43,278 nt of DNA from Mariprofundus sp. (GCA_030951045.1 JAUZQJ010000013.1:1-43278); one strand, 5' to 3'. Positions 9,594 to 18,411 are shown, numbered from the stretch's first letter. Notes: generated by a model not told the origin, from the sequence alone. Made by a program: numbers and translations.

Positions 9594-11387
9594 TTATTTA
9601 TAGAGTGACCCGATAATGTCGGCATAACGCTTATAAATGACCCGACGTTTGAGCTTCATGGTTGGCGTTAGGGTGCCGCTCTCGATACTGAATGGCTCAG
9701 GGCGCAGATGAATGCGACGCACGTGTTCGTATGGGTTCAACGGCTTGAGTATGGTGTTGATACTGTTCTGAAGGTGCTTCTTTAAAATGTCCGATTCGCA
9801 TAGCGATTGCCAGTCAGATGCGGGCAGCCCCTGCTGTTGGGCCCAGGCAATACAAGCATCTTTGTTCGGGCTAATGAGAGCAACAAGATAAGGTTTCTGA
9901 TCTCCGTATATAACACATTGATCAATTTCCGGGTGTTCTATGAGCGCCCCTTCTACGCGCTGCGGTGAAATGTTTTCACCACCTGAATTAATAATGATAT
10001 CTTTTTTGCGATCCGTGATGGTGAGATAGCCCTCGGACGATATAAAGCCAATATCGCCGGTCTGTAGCCAGCCATCGATCAGAGCTTCCTGTGAAGCCTC
10101 TTTGTTGTTCCAATATCCAAGCATAATATTCGGGCCACTTGCCAGGATTTCACCATCATCAGCAACACGCAGCTCAACACCTTTACCTGCGGTGCCAACC
10201 GTACCGGGCCTTCTATCCGACATAGGGTTTACTGTTAATAAGGGGGCGGACTCGGTCAGGCCATAGCCTTCCATCACCGGAATGCCTATAGCTTCGAAGA
10301 ATTCAGCAAGGTCAATGGAAAGCGGCGCTCCACCACACATAAAGGCACGTAAGCTGCCGCCAAAACGAGAACGTATTTTTCTGCCAACAAGCCTGTCGAG
10401 AAGGTGCGTTAATCGGGCTATAAATAGACCATTTTTATTCTTTTTTGCGCGACTTATATAAAATTCAAACATTTTCTGTTTCATTAATGGTTGCTGCTTT
10501 AGCTGCGCTAAAATACGTGCACGAATCACTTCCAGCATCCGGGGTACAACAATCATAATGCTTGGATGGCATTCCAGCATGTTTTTAGCAATGGTGTCGG
10601 GGCGCTCGGCAAAACCCACCGATAGACCAAAGGTATAGGGGATAAAATGACCAGCAGTGCGTTCCAGCATATGCGCAAGTGGCAAGAAAGAGAGGAAGCG
10701 CTCTCCATCACGATCGGTATTCAGGATTACAAATTGAGGCACTGATTCAATATTACAGAGGATATTGCCATGCGTGAGCATTACCCCCTTAGGCTGTGCA
10801 GTAGTGCCTGATGTATAGGAGAGCGTTGCCAGGGTATTTCTGTCGATATTATTTAAGCGTTGCTCAAGGCTATTTTCGTCTATCTCTGTTGAGTCCAGAT
10901 CTCCGACAGACACAAGTTTCTCGTTGTCGCTGCTAATATTGAGAGCATAAATATGTTGTACGTGGGGACAGGTCTCAACCGCCTCCAGTAGGTTATTTAG
11001 CAGTTTGCCATCTGATGTGATGCATATAATTGCCTCGGAATCATTGAGTACCTGAGTGATATCCTGAGCCCGGTATGTGCAATACAGCGGTACTGTGACA
11101 GCGCCAATAGAGAGGATGGCATAATCGATCACGGCCCAATCAGGGCGGTTCTCCATCAACAGGCCAATACGATCTCCGGCCTGAACACCTGCTCGAATTA
11201 AGCCACAGGCAATGTGTTTAATACGCAATTCCATCTCGGCATACGTGATGGGCTGATACGCACTATCATGACGCTGCCACTGGGCTGGCCTGTCAGCATA
11301 CCGTTTCGCAGTGTGAAAAAAGGCAGCAGGCAAGCTATCCACGCCTTCTATATTGATTTCGGGTTCAGTCATCTCATTGATGGTCAC
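9594..11387 (-). CDS. Long-chain acyl-CoA synthetase (AMP-forming)
   Basis: A 597-residue member of the ANL superfamily that activates fatty acids to acyl-CoA via acyl-adenylate. The phosphate-binding loop TLSYTSGTTAQPKGVML is at about 187-204, the A5 motif GYGLTESAP about 370-380, and the WLQTGDIG and DRKKDIIINSGGENISP motifs lie in the C-terminal half. The length and the FLPLAHMLERTAGHFIPYTFG segment place it with FadD15-like long-chain synthetases. The start could be GTG 11387 or ATG 11372; neither has a strong ribosome binding site. No other fatty-acid oxidation gene is nearby. It is convergent with hemC (22 bases apart) and divergent from serB. Confidence 0.9.
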   Translation of the reverse strand: MTINEMTEPEINIEGVDSLPAAFFHTAKRYADRPAQWQRHDSAYQPITYAEMELRIKHIACGLIRAGVQAGDRIGLLMENRPDWAVIDYAILSIGAVTVPLYCTYRAQDITQVLNDSEAIICITSDGKLLNNLLEAVETCPHVQHIYALNISSDNEKLVSVGDLDSTEIDENSLEQRLNNIDRNTLATLSYTSGTTAQPKGVMLTHGNILCNIESVPQFVILNTDRDGERFLSFLPLAHMLERTAGHFIPYTFGLSVGFAERPDTIAKNMLECHPSIMIVVPRMLEVIRARILAQLKQQPLMKQKMFEFYISRAKKNKNGLFIARLTHLLDRLVGRKIRSRFGGSLRAFMCGGAPLSIDLAEFFEAIGIPVMEGYGLTESAPLLTVNPMSDRRPGTVGTAGKGVELRVADDGEILASGPNIMLGYWNNKEASQEALIDGWLQTGDIGFISSEGYLTITDRKKDIIINSGGENISPQRVEGALIEHPEIDQCVIYGDQKPYLVALISPNKDACIAWAQQQGLPASDWQSLCESDILKKHLQNSINTILKPLNPYEHVRRIHLRPEPFSIESGTLTPTMKLKRRVIYKRYADIIGSLYK

Positions 11388-11522
11388 TATTACGTCTGTA
11401 TAACTTCATGCGATTAGCATAGACGACTTTTTCTCTGCTCACAATATGTATATGAGATTTTGGCAAAACCTGTTTTCATGATCACTCAATAGTTACACCT
11501 TTTGAAATATTTTAAAAGTGGC

Positions 11523-12188
11523 ATGATTGCGCTTATGTCATCTCTTCCTTCTTTATCTCAGCCCGGTCTATTGTTTATGGACATGGATTCCACCCTGATT
11601 CAGTGCGAATGCATTGATGAAATTGCAGATTTTCTGGGTATCAAACAGCAAATATCTGAGATTACTGCACGCGCTATGCGTGGAGAACTGGATTTTTCCG
11701 AATCGTTAATCGAACGGGTTCAGCTGTTGACAGGGCTTGGTGCTGAGGTACTCGAACAGGTGTACGTGGAGCGCATTGCCTTGACAGAGGGTGCGGAGAA
11801 CTTGATTCGTACGGTTCAGAGTCATGGTTGGAAAGTGGGTTTGGTCTCTGGTGGTTTCACCTATTTCACAGATAAACTCAAAGCGCGTTTGAATTTGGAT
11901 TTTACCCGCTCCAACGTGTTAGAAATTCATCGGGGTAAATTAACAGGCTCTGTCATTGGTGATATTGTTGATGCAGAAACCAAGCGTCGCTGTCTGCTTG
12001 AGCAGGCGGAGACATATAGCATTCCGATGTCGCAAACGGTCGCAATTGGTGATGGTGCTAATGATCTGCCAATGATACAGGCAGCTGGATTAGGCATTGC
12101 GTTTCATGCCAAGCCCAAGGTGGTTGAACAAGCTCCTTATGCTTTTAATGAAGGACCTTTGGATCAGGCACTCACGCTATTAAGGTGA
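11523..12188 (+). CDS. serB: Phosphoserine phosphatase SerB
   Basis: A HAD-family phosphatase that converts phosphoserine to serine, the last step of serine synthesis. From ATG 11523 it has 221 residues. Motif I DMDSTLI (D20 and D22) is followed by the CECIDEIADFLG cap entry. Motif II is LVSGGFTYF and motif III/IV GDGANDLPM. It is shorter than E. coli SerB because it lacks the N-terminal ACT-like domain. The start is uncertain: ATG 11523 has AGTGG close upstream, ATG 11535 is also possible, and the frame is open back to a TTG at 11502. It ends six bases before the convergent DUF455 gene. Confidence 0.92.
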   Translation: MIALMSSLPSLSQPGLLFMDMDSTLIQCECIDEIADFLGIKQQISEITARAMRGELDFSESLIERVQLLTGLGAEVLEQVYVERIALTEGAENLIRTVQSHGWKVGLVSGGFTYFTDKLKARLNLDFTRSNVLEIHRGKLTGSVIGDIVDAETKRRCLLEQAETYSIPMSQTVAIGDGANDLPMIQAAGLGIAFHAKPKVVEQAPYAFNEGPLDQALTLLR

Positions 12189-12194
12189 TACATC

Positions 12195-12995
12195 TTATGA
12201 TGAAGGCTGATTTAAAAGAGATAATTCAGAGGCGGTGAAACCAGCCTGTTCACGCGCAACCATATTATACGGCCCCATCAAGCCTTTAGGATAAAACTCC
12301 GCCAACAATGTGGTAAATGTATCTACTGTATCCAGATCACGCTGGTCGCAACAGTATCGATACCATTGATTACCAATGGCAACGTGGTTTATTTCATCGC
12401 GTAAAATAATATCCAGAATACTGACTGCATTATGGTCGTTCGCCTGCGCTAACTTCTTTTGAATACCCGGTGTGACATCCAGCCCTCGCGCTTCCAGCAC
12501 ACGCGGCACGAGCGCCATACGAATCAATACATCGTGAGCAGTTTTTTCACACATCTCCCATAAACCGCCATGTGCAACATAATCGCCATATTCACCACCA
12601 AGGTGGCGAAGATGGGCCCGCACCAACTCAAAATGATAGGCCTCTTCAAAGGCAACCTGTAACCAGTCGGTGTAATATTGATCAGGCATATTGGCGAATC
12701 GCTGTACGGCATCGAGGGCCAGATTGATGGCATTAAATTCAATATGCGCAATGGCATGCATCATAATCGCCCGACCTTCGGATGTGCCAAAACCACGACG
12801 AGGGGTGTCGCTGCCACGAACGAGCGCTGGTTTGTCAGGTCTGCCGGGGTGGCACAGTGATGGCATCGCCACCTTAATATCCAAGCTAACATTGCCCTGC
12901 TGCCACGATCGCATTAAGGCGCGAACGCGGTGCAGTTTTTCATCGGGATCAGCAGCGTTAAGGCACTCTCTTGCCATATGGCGCATTTCATTCAT
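12195..12995 (-). CDS. DUF455 ferritin-like diiron protein
   Basis: The 266-residue protein matches the DUF455 (PF04305) pattern: RGFGTSEGRAIMMHAIAHIEFNAINLALDAV, then VAFEEAYHFELVRAHL, then the ARGLDVTPG segment and ILRDEINHVAIG. The repeated E...ExxH arrangement predicts a carboxylate-bridged dimetal centre in a four-helix bundle. The reaction is not known; some relatives act in tRNA hydroxylation-like chemistry, but I cannot assign that here. An N-terminal helix with CLNAADPDEK is typical. It is divergent from hflD, with 38 bases between starts, so the two promoters must overlap. Confidence 0.85.
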   Translation of the reverse strand: MNEMRHMARECLNAADPDEKLHRVRALMRSWQQGNVSLDIKVAMPSLCHPGRPDKPALVRGSDTPRRGFGTSEGRAIMMHAIAHIEFNAINLALDAVQRFANMPDQYYTDWLQVAFEEAYHFELVRAHLRHLGGEYGDYVAHGGLWEMCEKTAHDVLIRMALVPRVLEARGLDVTPGIQKKLAQANDHNAVSILDIILRDEINHVAIGNQWYRYCCDQRDLDTVDTFTTLLAEFYPKGLMGPYNMVAREQAGFTASELSLLNQPSS

Positions 12996-13033
12996 TACTT
13001 GAGCATCCTCTCTTCCATCTTCAGCATGCAGGC

Positions 13034-13675
13034 ATGTCTTCTCACTCTTCAGATTTAACCCAACGTGCTACTGCCCTTGCTGCTATGACGCAGGCTATTT
13101 ATCTGGTGAATGGTATTGCCCGCAAAGGCGTGGTGGATACTGAAGATAGTCGCGTGATGATGGAAAGTATTTTTTCAGATGCCTCCATTCAGCCGAAGCA
13201 GACGGTGCTGGATTTGTATGGTGGTGTCAGGCATTTGGAAACGGGAATACGCATTTGCATCAAGCTTTTGCAGGGAGAGAAACTGCTTGAAGCAAAAGAT
13301 CTGATGCTTTACAGCGCCGGTTTGACCGCTCTTGAGCGAAAGCTTTCAAAAGATGCCGACATGCGCAACAAACTGGCAAAGGGCATGATCCGTATCAGCA
13401 ATCAACGTCAATATTTCGGTGATGCTATGCATCATAATGTGATTGCTGCGATTGCGGATCTGTATGGAGATACGATTAGTACGATGAAACCGCGCATCAT
13501 TGTGCGTGGTAAATCAGAATTTTTGAGCCAAACGAATCATACACAGCGTGTTCGTGCATTGTTAATGGCCGGCTTGCGTGCCGCGCACCTTTGGCATCAA
13601 CATGGCGGGGGCCATTTGAGCCTGTTGTTGCGACGCAAGGCGCTGTTACGTGAACTAGAGTTATTACAGAAATAA
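13034..13675 (+). CDS. hflD: HflD-family protein
   Basis: ATG 13034 gives exactly 213 residues, the length of E. coli HflD, with the family pattern RATALAAMTQAIYLVNGIARKG, LYGGVRHLETGIRICIKLLQG and an arginine-rich middle. HflD is a peripheral inner-membrane protein known for affecting lambda lysogeny by binding CII. Its housekeeping role is unclear, and it usually sits next to mnmA and purB, neither of which is present here. An upstream in-frame start (12971) would overlap the divergent gene and adds residues with no family resemblance, so I rejected it. Confidence 0.88.
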   Translation: MSSHSSDLTQRATALAAMTQAIYLVNGIARKGVVDTEDSRVMMESIFSDASIQPKQTVLDLYGGVRHLETGIRICIKLLQGEKLLEAKDLMLYSAGLTALERKLSKDADMRNKLAKGMIRISNQRQYFGDAMHHNVIAAIADLYGDTISTMKPRIIVRGKSEFLSQTNHTQRVRALLMAGLRAAHLWHQHGGGHLSLLLRRKALLRELELLQK

Positions 13676-13699
13676 TAGTCTGAGAAATCGAATATTTTC

Positions 13700-13708
13700 T
13701 GCTATACT
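13700..13708 (+). promoter_or_regulatory. Extended -10 promoter for the envelope two-gene unit
   Basis: TGCTATACT is an extended -10 element (TGn followed by TATACT at 13703-13708), about 30 bases before the start at 13738. The -35 region, 17 bases upstream, is poor (CTGAGA), which extended -10 promoters tolerate. Expected transcription start is near 13715. Confidence 0.5.
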
Positions 13709-13737
13709 TGGTGGCACTAGCAAAACAAGGGGGATAT

Positions 13738-13995
13738 ATGAAAGCTGTTTTATTATTATTTACACTATTTGCGTTTGCACTACCGGCGACAAGTGCAGGT
13801 TTTTTTACCAGTGTGGAAACACGTGCCGATGCGATGAATGAACAATTAGGCGACAACAGTGATTATCATGCGAGCTTGGCACGTGAATTGGCCGATATTG
13901 CGGTTGAAGAAAAAGCTCAGCACGACACATCAGTGGCTAAAGCTTTCATGAGCATGGCTGAAGAGCATGCAGCTCAGTCTGGAGGTGCAAAATGA
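13738..13995 (+). CDS. Small secreted protein of unknown function
   Basis: An 85-residue protein with a clear signal peptide (hydrophobic LLLFTLFAFAL, cleavage after ATSA). The mature part, about 65 residues, is alanine- and glutamate-rich and helical, with no cysteines and no motif I recognise. AAGGGGG lies about six bases before ATG 13738. Its last four bases overlap the start of the OmpA-domain lipoprotein, so the two are translationally coupled and probably act together at the envelope. Confidence 0.7.
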   Translation: MKAVLLLFTLFAFALPATSAGFFTSVETRADAMNEQLGDNSDYHASLARELADIAVEEKAQHDTSVAKAFMSMAEEHAAQSGGAK

Positions 13996-14636
13996 TGCAT
14001 CGAATTATTCTTATATTGGCTGCCCTTTCCATGACTGCTTGTGCGCATTCCATGAACACGAATACCAGCGAACTTGATGCTGCGCGTAATGCTATTGCTG
14101 CCGCTAAAGCAGCAGGCGCTGAGAGATGTGCTCCTAAGTTACAAGCTCAGGCTGTAGCATCCTTGTATTGGGCTGCACATGAACTTACAGAGGTTGGTTA
14201 TCATCCTGAAGAAAATTCAGAGTTGATTGCTCGTGCCGAATCGCAAGCTAAAGCGGCGCATGAGAAAGCACGTAAAGGTTGTAACGTGGTGGTTGAAGTG
14301 ATCAATCTCGATGGCGTTTATTTTGCCAACGATAGTGCCGCCCTTAAACCTGCGTCTATTGCGACTCTGGATCGTGGTGTTAAAACATTAAATAAACGCA
14401 GCAAAATCAATGTTGAAGTTGCCGCACACACCGATAGCAGTGGTTCTGAAGCATATAATAAAGCACTGTCTGAACGCCGTGCAACCAGTGTGAAAGAGTA
14501 TCTTATTTCACATGGTATTAGTGCGCAGCGATTGACTTCACATGGTTATGGTGAATCTCAACCTGTAGTGAGCAATAAAGATTCTGCCGGACGTGCTAAA
14601 AATCGACGCGTAGAACTGCGCGTATTATCAAAATAA
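13992..14636 (+). CDS. OmpA-domain peptidoglycan-binding lipoprotein (DUF4398-like N-terminus)
   Basis: A 214-residue outer-membrane lipoprotein with lipobox MTAC (Cys17). Residues about 25-95 form an alanine-rich helical region of the DUF4398 kind (LDAARNAIAAAKAAGAERCAP, YWAAHELTEV). Residues about 103-212 are an OmpA/Pal C-terminal domain: YFANDSAALKP, then VEVAAHTDSSGSEAYNKALSERRA, whose aspartate and arginine hold meso-diaminopimelate, then the LTSHGYGESQPV and NRRVEL segments. It likely tethers the outer membrane to peptidoglycan. GGAGGT sits seven bases upstream. A strong terminator follows, so this ends the operon. It is not Pal itself: no tol genes are present. Confidence 0.88.
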   Translation: MMHRIILILAALSMTACAHSMNTNTSELDAARNAIAAAKAAGAERCAPKLQAQAVASLYWAAHELTEVGYHPEENSELIARAESQAKAAHEKARKGCNVVVEVINLDGVYFANDSAALKPASIATLDRGVKTLNKRSKINVEVAAHTDSSGSEAYNKALSERRATSVKEYLISHGISAQRLTSHGYGESQPVVSNKDSAGRAKNRRVELRVLSK

Positions 14637-14653
14637 CATAAAAAGCGATGAAT

Positions 14654-14686
14654 AAATGCGGGTCGCTTGCGGCCCGCATTTTTTTT
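14654..14686 (+). terminator. Rho-independent terminator
   Basis: The stem AAATGCGGGTCG pairs with CGGCCCGCATTT around a CTTG loop, with one G-U type wobble, and is followed by a run of eight T. It closes the envelope two-gene unit 18 bases after its stop. The T run is shared with the -35 box of the next promoter. Confidence 0.88.
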
Positions 14687-14714
14687 GACAGTTTGAGATT
14701 TATTATAGGATAAT
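14685..14714 (+). promoter_or_regulatory. Sigma70 promoter for argS
   Basis: A perfect -35 TTGACA (14685-14690) is followed after 18 bases by GATAAT (14709-14714). It begins inside the T tract of the preceding terminator. The predicted leader to argS is about 110 bases and contains a short open frame. Confidence 0.65.
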
Positions 14715-14759
14715 ATATTAAAATAATGATCAAACCTCATATCAGCCAGACGGAAGTTT

Positions 14760-14813
14760 ATGACCATCGATAGTATTCAGCAGATACGTGGTTATGATTC
14801 GGATTTTAGTTGA
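14760..14813 (+). CDS. Possible 17-codon leader peptide before argS
   Basis: ATG 14760 is preceded by GGAAG and opens the frame MTIDSIQQIRGYDSDFS, stopping at TGA 14811-14813, 20 bases before the argS start. It holds one arginine codon (CGT, residue 10) and no run of arginines, so a classical attenuator is not supported. It could couple translation or be chance. Confidence 0.25.
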   Translation: MTIDSIQQIRGYDSDFS

Positions 14814-14833
14814 AGAAGCAATGGAGAACCAAG

Positions 14834-16555
14834 GTGAAACAAGCACTGGAACAAGCATTACAGCAAGCACTGGAAACATTATTGGCGGAGCATCCTGATG
14901 CACCTATGCCTCCGGTTGCATTGAACCGGCCCAAGCAGAAAGATCATGGTGACTACGCAGCTAATATTGCGATGCCCTTGGCGCGTGTGTTAAAACGCAG
15001 TCCGCAGCAAATTGCCGCTTCAATTCTTGATGTAGTGGTCTGGCCTGAAGCTGTTGAACATGCGGATATCGCAGGACCGGGCTTTATCAACATTCGTTTG
15101 AAACAAGCTTCTGAAGCGAGTGCTTTGAAAACAATCATCCAATCAGGTGTTCAGTATGGCCGGATAGCTATGGCCGATGATGCAGAGAAGGTGAACTTAG
15201 AATTTGTTTCCGCCAATCCAACAGGGCCAATGCATGTCGGCCATGGTCGTGGAGCCGTTGTCGGCGATGCACTGGCTAATGTATTGATGGCAGTAGGGCA
15301 CAATGTTCAACGCGAGTACTATATCAATGATGCTGGTGCACAGATTGGCGTATTGGCGAATAGTGTCTGGTTGCGTATGCAGGAGCTACAAGGTGAGAAG
15401 ATTGATTTTCCCGAGGGTGCATATCCGGGGGAATATATTGTGCAGATCGCACGCGAATTGCTTCAAAAACATGACTATAAAACCTTAAGCCTACTCTCTG
15501 ATGATGAACGTACACAGGCGATATCTCAAGATGCTATCGATGGCAATATGAGCATGATTCGTGAAGATCTGGCTGCAATTGGTATTGCATTCGATTTCTT
15601 CTTTTCCGAGCAAGGCTTGCATAGCAGTGGGCGTGTACAGACATTGATTGAACAGTTACGTGCTGATGGCGTGGTATATAAAGGTGTTCTTCCACCACCT
15701 AAAGGCAAGGAAGTATCCGATTACACCCCTGTTGAACAATTACTCTTCCGTACTACTGATTTTGGTGATGATGTGGATCGTCCACTAGCCAAGCAGGATG
15801 GTTCGGCAACCTATTTTGCTGCCGACATTGCTTATCATTTTGATAAGCATCAACGTGGTTTTGATCGCATGATTGATGTCTGGGGTGCTGATCACGGTGG
15901 TTATGTCACCCGCGTTCAGGCAGCGATGAAAGCCTTGATACAGACCGAGGCTCAGCCTGATGTGATTCTGGTGCAGATGGTCAACCTGACCCGTGATGGC
16001 AAACCTGTAAAAATGTCCAAGCGAGCAGGCACTTTTGTCACCCTGCGTGAAGTGGTCGATGAAGTGGGTTCAGATGCGGTGCGTTTTAACTTTATGACAC
16101 GGCGTGTGGAATCCCAACTTGATTTCGATCTGGAAGCCGCCAAGAAAAAGAATGATGAAAACCCAGTCTATTATGTGCAATATGCATATGCTCGTATTCA
16201 GGCAATTTTACGCAAAGCGCTGGATGAGGGTGTTGATGCAGGGCTGATCAACGGTAACGACATTGAAAATATAGATGTATCTGTACTGACGGCAGATGAA
16301 GAGCAGCGTTTAATCGCCCAGTTGCTGGCTTACCCCGACACCTTGAAAAAAGCAGCAGAACGACTTGAGCCGTATCGTGTGGCGACCTATGTCATGCGTC
16401 TGGCGGCTGATTTTCACAGCTTTTATCACAAAAACAGGGTTGTCAGTGAAGATACGGCCCTGACTGCTGCACGGGTACTATTGATCCGTTCAGTCGCACA
16501 AGTGATTAGCAATGGTCTATCTATTCTGGGTGTGTCTACACCGGAGCGTATGTAA
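14834..16555 (+). CDS. argS: Arginyl-tRNA synthetase
   Basis: A class I aminoacyl-tRNA synthetase that charges tRNA-Arg. From GTG 14834 the protein is 573 residues. The HIGH-type motif is HVGH (134-137) within SANPTGPMHVGHGRG. The KMSKS-type motif is KMSKR (393-397), so unlike many ArgS enzymes a near-canonical KMSK is present. The C-terminal anticodon-binding domain ends in the usual ILGVSTPERM. GTG is preferred to the upstream TTG (14810) because GGAGA lies six bases before it. The N-terminus is unusually repetitive (KQALEQALQQALETLL), encoded by two copies of CAAGCACTGGAA. It shares a strand and short spacing with the SPOR gene, as often seen. Confidence 0.96.
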   Translation: MKQALEQALQQALETLLAEHPDAPMPPVALNRPKQKDHGDYAANIAMPLARVLKRSPQQIAASILDVVVWPEAVEHADIAGPGFINIRLKQASEASALKTIIQSGVQYGRIAMADDAEKVNLEFVSANPTGPMHVGHGRGAVVGDALANVLMAVGHNVQREYYINDAGAQIGVLANSVWLRMQELQGEKIDFPEGAYPGEYIVQIARELLQKHDYKTLSLLSDDERTQAISQDAIDGNMSMIREDLAAIGIAFDFFFSEQGLHSSGRVQTLIEQLRADGVVYKGVLPPPKGKEVSDYTPVEQLLFRTTDFGDDVDRPLAKQDGSATYFAADIAYHFDKHQRGFDRMIDVWGADHGGYVTRVQAAMKALIQTEAQPDVILVQMVNLTRDGKPVKMSKRAGTFVTLREVVDEVGSDAVRFNFMTRRVESQLDFDLEAAKKKNDENPVYYVQYAYARIQAILRKALDEGVDAGLINGNDIENIDVSVLTADEEQRLIAQLLAYPDTLKKAAERLEPYRVATYVMRLAADFHSFYHKNRVVSEDTALTAARVLLIRSVAQVISNGLSILGVSTPERM

Positions 16556-16590
16556 TGGATGCATTTATGATGCGCGGAGAAGGTAATTAA

Positions 16591-17307
16591 ATGGCAAGGG
16601 ACTTTGCACATAATGCTGCACCAAGTAAAACTCCGGCACCGAGTAGTGCCGCATCTGCGCTGCCTGTAATAGCCATTATCTTTGTTGCTGTCATATGTTT
16701 TACCGCAGGGTTTTGGCTAGGTGCAGGGAATGATCAACACACAGACAACCAAGCCGATATCGATGTTATGAAAGCTCAGTTGGCTGCGAAGAGTGCTGAA
16801 GCAAAGATACACATTGCACGGGTTGAAACGCTAGAGGCCCTGGTTGAACAGTGGAAAACTAAAGCCGGAGAAGGCGCTCACACCAAAGTTGGTGAGCTCC
16901 AGTTTTATAAGTCTCTGCCCAAGCAATCCGTAATGCCGTCTCCGGTCACTGCCAAAGCTGAAAGAAAGCCTGTGTCGAAAGCCGCTGCACTTAGACATGT
17001 TACCAACAATCAACCCTCTTCAATCAGTGCCGCATCGGTAGTGCCGGTGAACAACTCATCGCTTGATAGCCATCCTTATCGTATTCAAATTGCTTCATTC
17101 CGTCACCAGAGTGATGCTGATCCAGTGCAAAGTAAAATTAAGAGAGCTGGCTTTCCTGCCTTTGTACGGTCGATTGATTTGGGAGAAAAAGGCCTGTGGT
17201 TTCGCGTCTATGCCGGTCCGTTTGTCTCTAAGGCTGTAGCCGAAAATAAACAGATTCAGATAGAAATGCAGATGCACCTCAAAGGCTTGCTCATTCGTGG
17301 CAACTAA
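16591..17307 (+). CDS. SPOR-domain inner-membrane protein (FtsN-like)
   Basis: A 238-residue single-pass protein: a short cytoplasmic tail, a membrane helix at about 24-44, a coiled periplasmic stretch (about 55-90), a QFYKSLPKQ motif as found near the linker of FtsN-like proteins, a Ser/Pro/Ala-rich linker, and a C-terminal SPOR domain (about 160-238: YRIQIASFRHQSDADPVQSKI, then VYAGPFVSKAVAENKQ). SPOR domains bind denuded glycan strands at the division septum. GGAGAAGG precedes the ATG. Placement directly after argS is the common arrangement for this family. Whether it is the true FtsN cannot be decided here. Confidence 0.85.
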   Translation: MARDFAHNAAPSKTPAPSSAASALPVIAIIFVAVICFTAGFWLGAGNDQHTDNQADIDVMKAQLAAKSAEAKIHIARVETLEALVEQWKTKAGEGAHTKVGELQFYKSLPKQSVMPSPVTAKAERKPVSKAAALRHVTNNQPSSISAASVVPVNNSSLDSHPYRIQIASFRHQSDADPVQSKIKRAGFPAFVRSIDLGEKGLWFRVYAGPFVSKAVAENKQIQIEMQMHLKGLLIRGN

Positions 17308-18277
17308 CGCGAGGGGCTTAGCCCGCGAGGGTTGGCTAAAACAGGTGCTTGGCGATGATGTAGTGATCCGCCCTTTGGCTGGCGATGCTTCTTTTCGCTG
17401 TTATTTCAGAATAGAGCATGGCAATGAACATTTTGTATTAATGGATGCACCACCACAGCATGAGGATGTGCGACCTTTTTTGGCAGTGCGCGCATGGCTT
17501 GAGCGGGCAGGTCTGCGTGTTTCAAGTCTAAAAGCAGAAGATCAGACATTAGGCTTCCTGCTGATGGAAGATTTTGGTGATGAATCATGGGCTAGTTTTC
17601 GTGCTTCAGCAGGTGAAATGAAACCTCTTTTTGAGGACGCCTTGGCTCAACTGCATCTGTTGCAAGCATCTCAGCCTGAGATGGTGCTGCCTGTTTTCAA
17701 CGTGGACAGAATGCGCCGTGAGTGTGATCTATATCTGGATTGGTATCTGCCTGAACTGACAGTGAAGCACCCGAGCAATGATGAGCGCAATACTTTTCAT
17801 ATTGCTCTGACAGACACATTAAACCGCCTGGCTGCATTACCTCGAGTGCCGGTACATCTGGATTATCATAGCCGCAACCTGATGCTGCCCGAGTCTGGGC
17901 TACCACTTGGGCAAATTGATTATCAGGATGCTGTCATGGGACCTGTGACTTACGATCTGGCATCGTTATTATATGATTGCTACCAGGATTACCCGGAACA
18001 AGAACGGCGGCATTGGAGCAAGGTATTCTTTGCCGCGCTGCCGGAACAATACTCCCAATATTTCGATGATTTTAATGATTGGCATCAGCTTTTGCGTTTA
18101 ACCGCTCTGCAGCGTCATATCAAAGCGATAGGTATTTTTGCACGTCTAGCTCGCCGTGATGGCAAAACACAGTTTCTCGATGAAATTCCACTGACGCGGA
18201 AACACCTGCGACAAGAGATGGAGGCTTTGCATATCTCCGAAGATGATATTCCCCTTCTATTTGTTGAATCCGTATAA
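17297..18277 (+). CDS. amgK: AmgK-like anomeric N-acetylmuramate/N-acetylglucosamine kinase
   Basis: A 326-residue aminoglycoside-phosphotransferase-fold kinase. The sequence PLAGDASFRCYFRI, VLMDAPPQHEDVRPF, the Brenner motif VHLDYHSRNLM and IDYQDAVMGPVTYDLASLLYD with LQRHIKAIGIFARLARRDGK resemble Pseudomonas AmgK throughout. That enzyme phosphorylates MurNAc and GlcNAc at the anomeric carbon for recycling of cell-wall sugars straight to UDP-MurNAc. The usual partner MurU (nucleotidyltransferase), normally the next gene, is absent; a convergent TerB gene follows instead. The GTG start at 17297 overlaps the SPOR gene by 11 bases and has no clear ribosome binding site, so the exact start is uncertain. 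Confidence 0.83.
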   Translation: MATNARGLAREGWLKQVLGDDVVIRPLAGDASFRCYFRIEHGNEHFVLMDAPPQHEDVRPFLAVRAWLERAGLRVSSLKAEDQTLGFLLMEDFGDESWASFRASAGEMKPLFEDALAQLHLLQASQPEMVLPVFNVDRMRRECDLYLDWYLPELTVKHPSNDERNTFHIALTDTLNRLAALPRVPVHLDYHSRNLMLPESGLPLGQIDYQDAVMGPVTYDLASLLYDCYQDYPEQERRHWSKVFFAALPEQYSQYFDDFNDWHQLLRLTALQRHIKAIGIFARLARRDGKTQFLDEIPLTRKHLRQEMEALHISEDDIPLLFVESV

Positions 18278-18411
18278 CTGAATAAACGTAGTATCGGATT
18301 TCAATGATAGGCAGCAATGCTCTTTCAAGTGAATATGCACCGTACTTAAGCGGGACGCATTGGCTCTGCTTCTTTTAGATTTTAGGTCAGCAGATTATGG
18401 TAAGCCAAGAG

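Noticed and set aside
14810-14833. TTG start for argS
   Set aside because: GTG 14834 has GGAGA at the right spacing, and the extra eight residues (MKKQWRTK) have no support.
14834-14890. Tandem CAAGCACTGGAA copies as a regulatory repeat
   Set aside because: They lie inside the argS coding region and encode a helical KQALEQAL-type repeat, so protein-level explanation suffices.
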